DNA from: a virus | Reading direction: 5' to 3' (one strand) | IMG/VR virus record: IMGVR_UViG_3300006805_000207 | Coordinates: 1-20,599 of that record | Length of the DNA: 20,599 nt | Shown: positions 19,813 to 20,599 of the stretch, in pieces | Layout: each line of letters opens with the position of its first letter | How positions within the stretch are numbered: the stretch's first letter is position 1 | Made by a program: the position numbers and the translations under genes | Notes under the pieces: model-generated | Database searches by the model: none | What the model saw: only the letters and a program-made list of their open reading frames with translations | What the model was told of the DNA's origin: nothing

Positions 19813-20599
19813 CACCTGCTACTAAGGTTGCACCGCCACAAGGCTGGAATCCAGCCGTAGAGTTTGATGGAACAGAAGGCACAGCAACACTTCCACCTTT
19901 AGCTGATGATGAGAAACCTGATTTTGACAAGTTTTTGGTTGATGCTGGTTTTGACCCTGACCTGATTGAAATTGTTGGTGAACCTAGAACTAGCCGTTGG
20001 CAAGTTGCTAGACCTTTTCCACTTGAACCACAATGGCTGACCGCTTATAGATTTCGGTTTAGGAAACGTAATTCGGTTGTAGATTTGCCGTTGCTTTATT
20101 CACAGGTAAAGAAAACTAAAAAAGTTGAACCAAAGGTTTCTGATTCTGGTAAGGCTTTTATTATTCTTTGGTCTGACCTTCAGGTTGGTAAAACTGACCA
20201 TAGGGGCGGAACTGCCGAGTTTCTTGAACGTATAGAAGAAAAGAAGAAGGCTCTTATCTCTAAGGTCAAGGAAGTTAAGCCTGAGAAGATTATTTTTGCT
20301 GATGTCGGAGATGTTATAGAAGGTTTCTCTAATGCAGCTAACCTTATGCAGTTAAATACAAATAGCCTGAGTTTGATGCAACAGGTTGATTTGGCTACAA
20401 CTTTGGCATGGGATATTTTGAAGGAACTTTGTAAGTTTGCCCCTGTTTCTTATCTTTCGGTTGGCAGTAATCATTGTCAATGGCGTGTTAGCAAGCAACG
20501 TGTAGGCACAACTCTTGATGATTGGGGTATTCACATTGGTAGAACTTTGGCTCGTCTAGCGGGTGAAGTTGGTTTGCCTATCAAGTTCTTTGAACCACA
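19797..20599 (+). CDS. Metallophosphoesterase, calcineurin-like (3' end outside window)
   Basis: 267 codons visible and open to the right edge. Residues 126-134 'SDLQVGKTD' (D127 and Q129, in place of the common DxH), 169-175 'DVGDVIE' (D169, D172) and 225-226 'NH' inside 'VGSNHCQWR' are the metallophosphoesterase motifs in order and spacing; the usual 'GNHD' appears here as SNHC. The first ~115 residues are a Pro-rich, less conserved extension, with 'VDAGFDPDLIEIVGEPR'. Phosphatases of this kind are common in actinophage genomes and often linked to DNA metabolism. ATG 19797 overlaps the HTH gene by 16 nt. Substrate unknown. Confidence 0.75.
   Translation, partial: MLENLTPATKVAPPQGWNPAVEFDGTEGTATLPPLADDEKPDFDKFLVDAGFDPDLIEIVGEPRTSRWQVARPFPLEPQWLTAYRFRFRKRNSVVDLPLLYSQVKKTKKVEPKVSDSGKAFIILWSDLQVGKTDHRGGTAEFLERIEEKKKALISKVKEVKPEKIIFADVGDVIEGFSNAANLMQLNTNSLSLMQQVDLATTLAWDILKELCKFAPVSYLSVGSNHCQWRVSKQRVGTTLDDWGIHIGRTLARLAGEVGLPIKFFEP

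Noticed and set aside
1-20599. Integrase, att site, immunity repressor, tRNA genes, CRISPR array, insertion sequences
   Set aside because: No matching protein motif, cloverleaf, regularly spaced long repeats or terminal inverted repeats were seen; a temperate lifestyle cannot be excluded because the window is partial.

Overview
The window is part of a tailed, siphovirus-type phage genome (Caudoviricetes, HK97 capsid fold) that most likely infects an actinobacterium. The capsid, tail tube, tape-measure, hub and lysis genes follow one another in the usual late-operon order. A WhiB-family [4Fe-4S] protein, a family confined to Actinobacteria and their phages, points to the host. The DNA is A+T-leaning with many T-ending codons and frequent GTG/TTG starts, which suggests a low-GC actinobacterial host (for example freshwater lineages). 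This host guess is inference. No integrase, att site, immunity repressor, tRNA, insertion sequence or CRISPR array is visible. Portal, terminase and protease genes are presumably outside the left edge.

Layout. (1) 1-1215: 3' part of the major capsid gene and a strong Rho-independent terminator. (2) 1253-3530: three overlapping genes for a GT4-like glycosyltransferase, a GT2-like glycosyltransferase and a TagD-like cytidylyltransferase, inserted inside the head module and probably making and attaching sugar or polyol decorations. (3) 3548-9955: head-tail adaptor, tail terminator candidate, tail tube, tail assembly chaperone pair joined by a -1 ribosomal frameshift (CCCAAAA at 5259), a basic structural protein, tape measure, tail hub-like protein and a small lectin-like tail protein. 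(4) 9955-12284: envelope and lysis region with an XhlA-like coiled-coil/TM protein, a signal-peptide PA14-domain protein with a Val-Glu-Pro-Pro linker, a 55-residue two-TM protein, an M23 endopeptidase and a second two-TM holin candidate. (5) 12256-12561: whiB, the only leftward gene, facing the lysis genes and divergent from the early genes.

(6) 12611-20599: rightward DNA-metabolism region with a YqaJ-type exonuclease, a possible annealing protein, an HNH protein, a winged-helix replication initiator, a zinc-finger protein, an SSB-like small protein, a RusA resolvase, Cys-rich and basic small proteins, a cytosine-C5 methyltransferase split over two overlapping frames, a few small proteins, an HTH protein and a metallophosphoesterase that runs off the right edge. 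Genes are tightly packed, often overlapping by 1-16 nt, which implies long translationally coupled operons.

The most notable non-standard signals are: three 12-bp iterons at 22- and 23-bp spacing followed by an AT-rich tract inside the initiator gene (a lambda-like origin candidate); a 215-nt stretch that encodes conserved protein in two frames where the methyltransferase alpha and beta genes overlap; the chaperone frameshift site with a downstream stem; the capsid-adjacent glycosylation cassette; and the secreted PA14 protein. Four small genes of 44-55 codons (11361, 16593, 17208, 19268) are supported by spacing, overlap and content.
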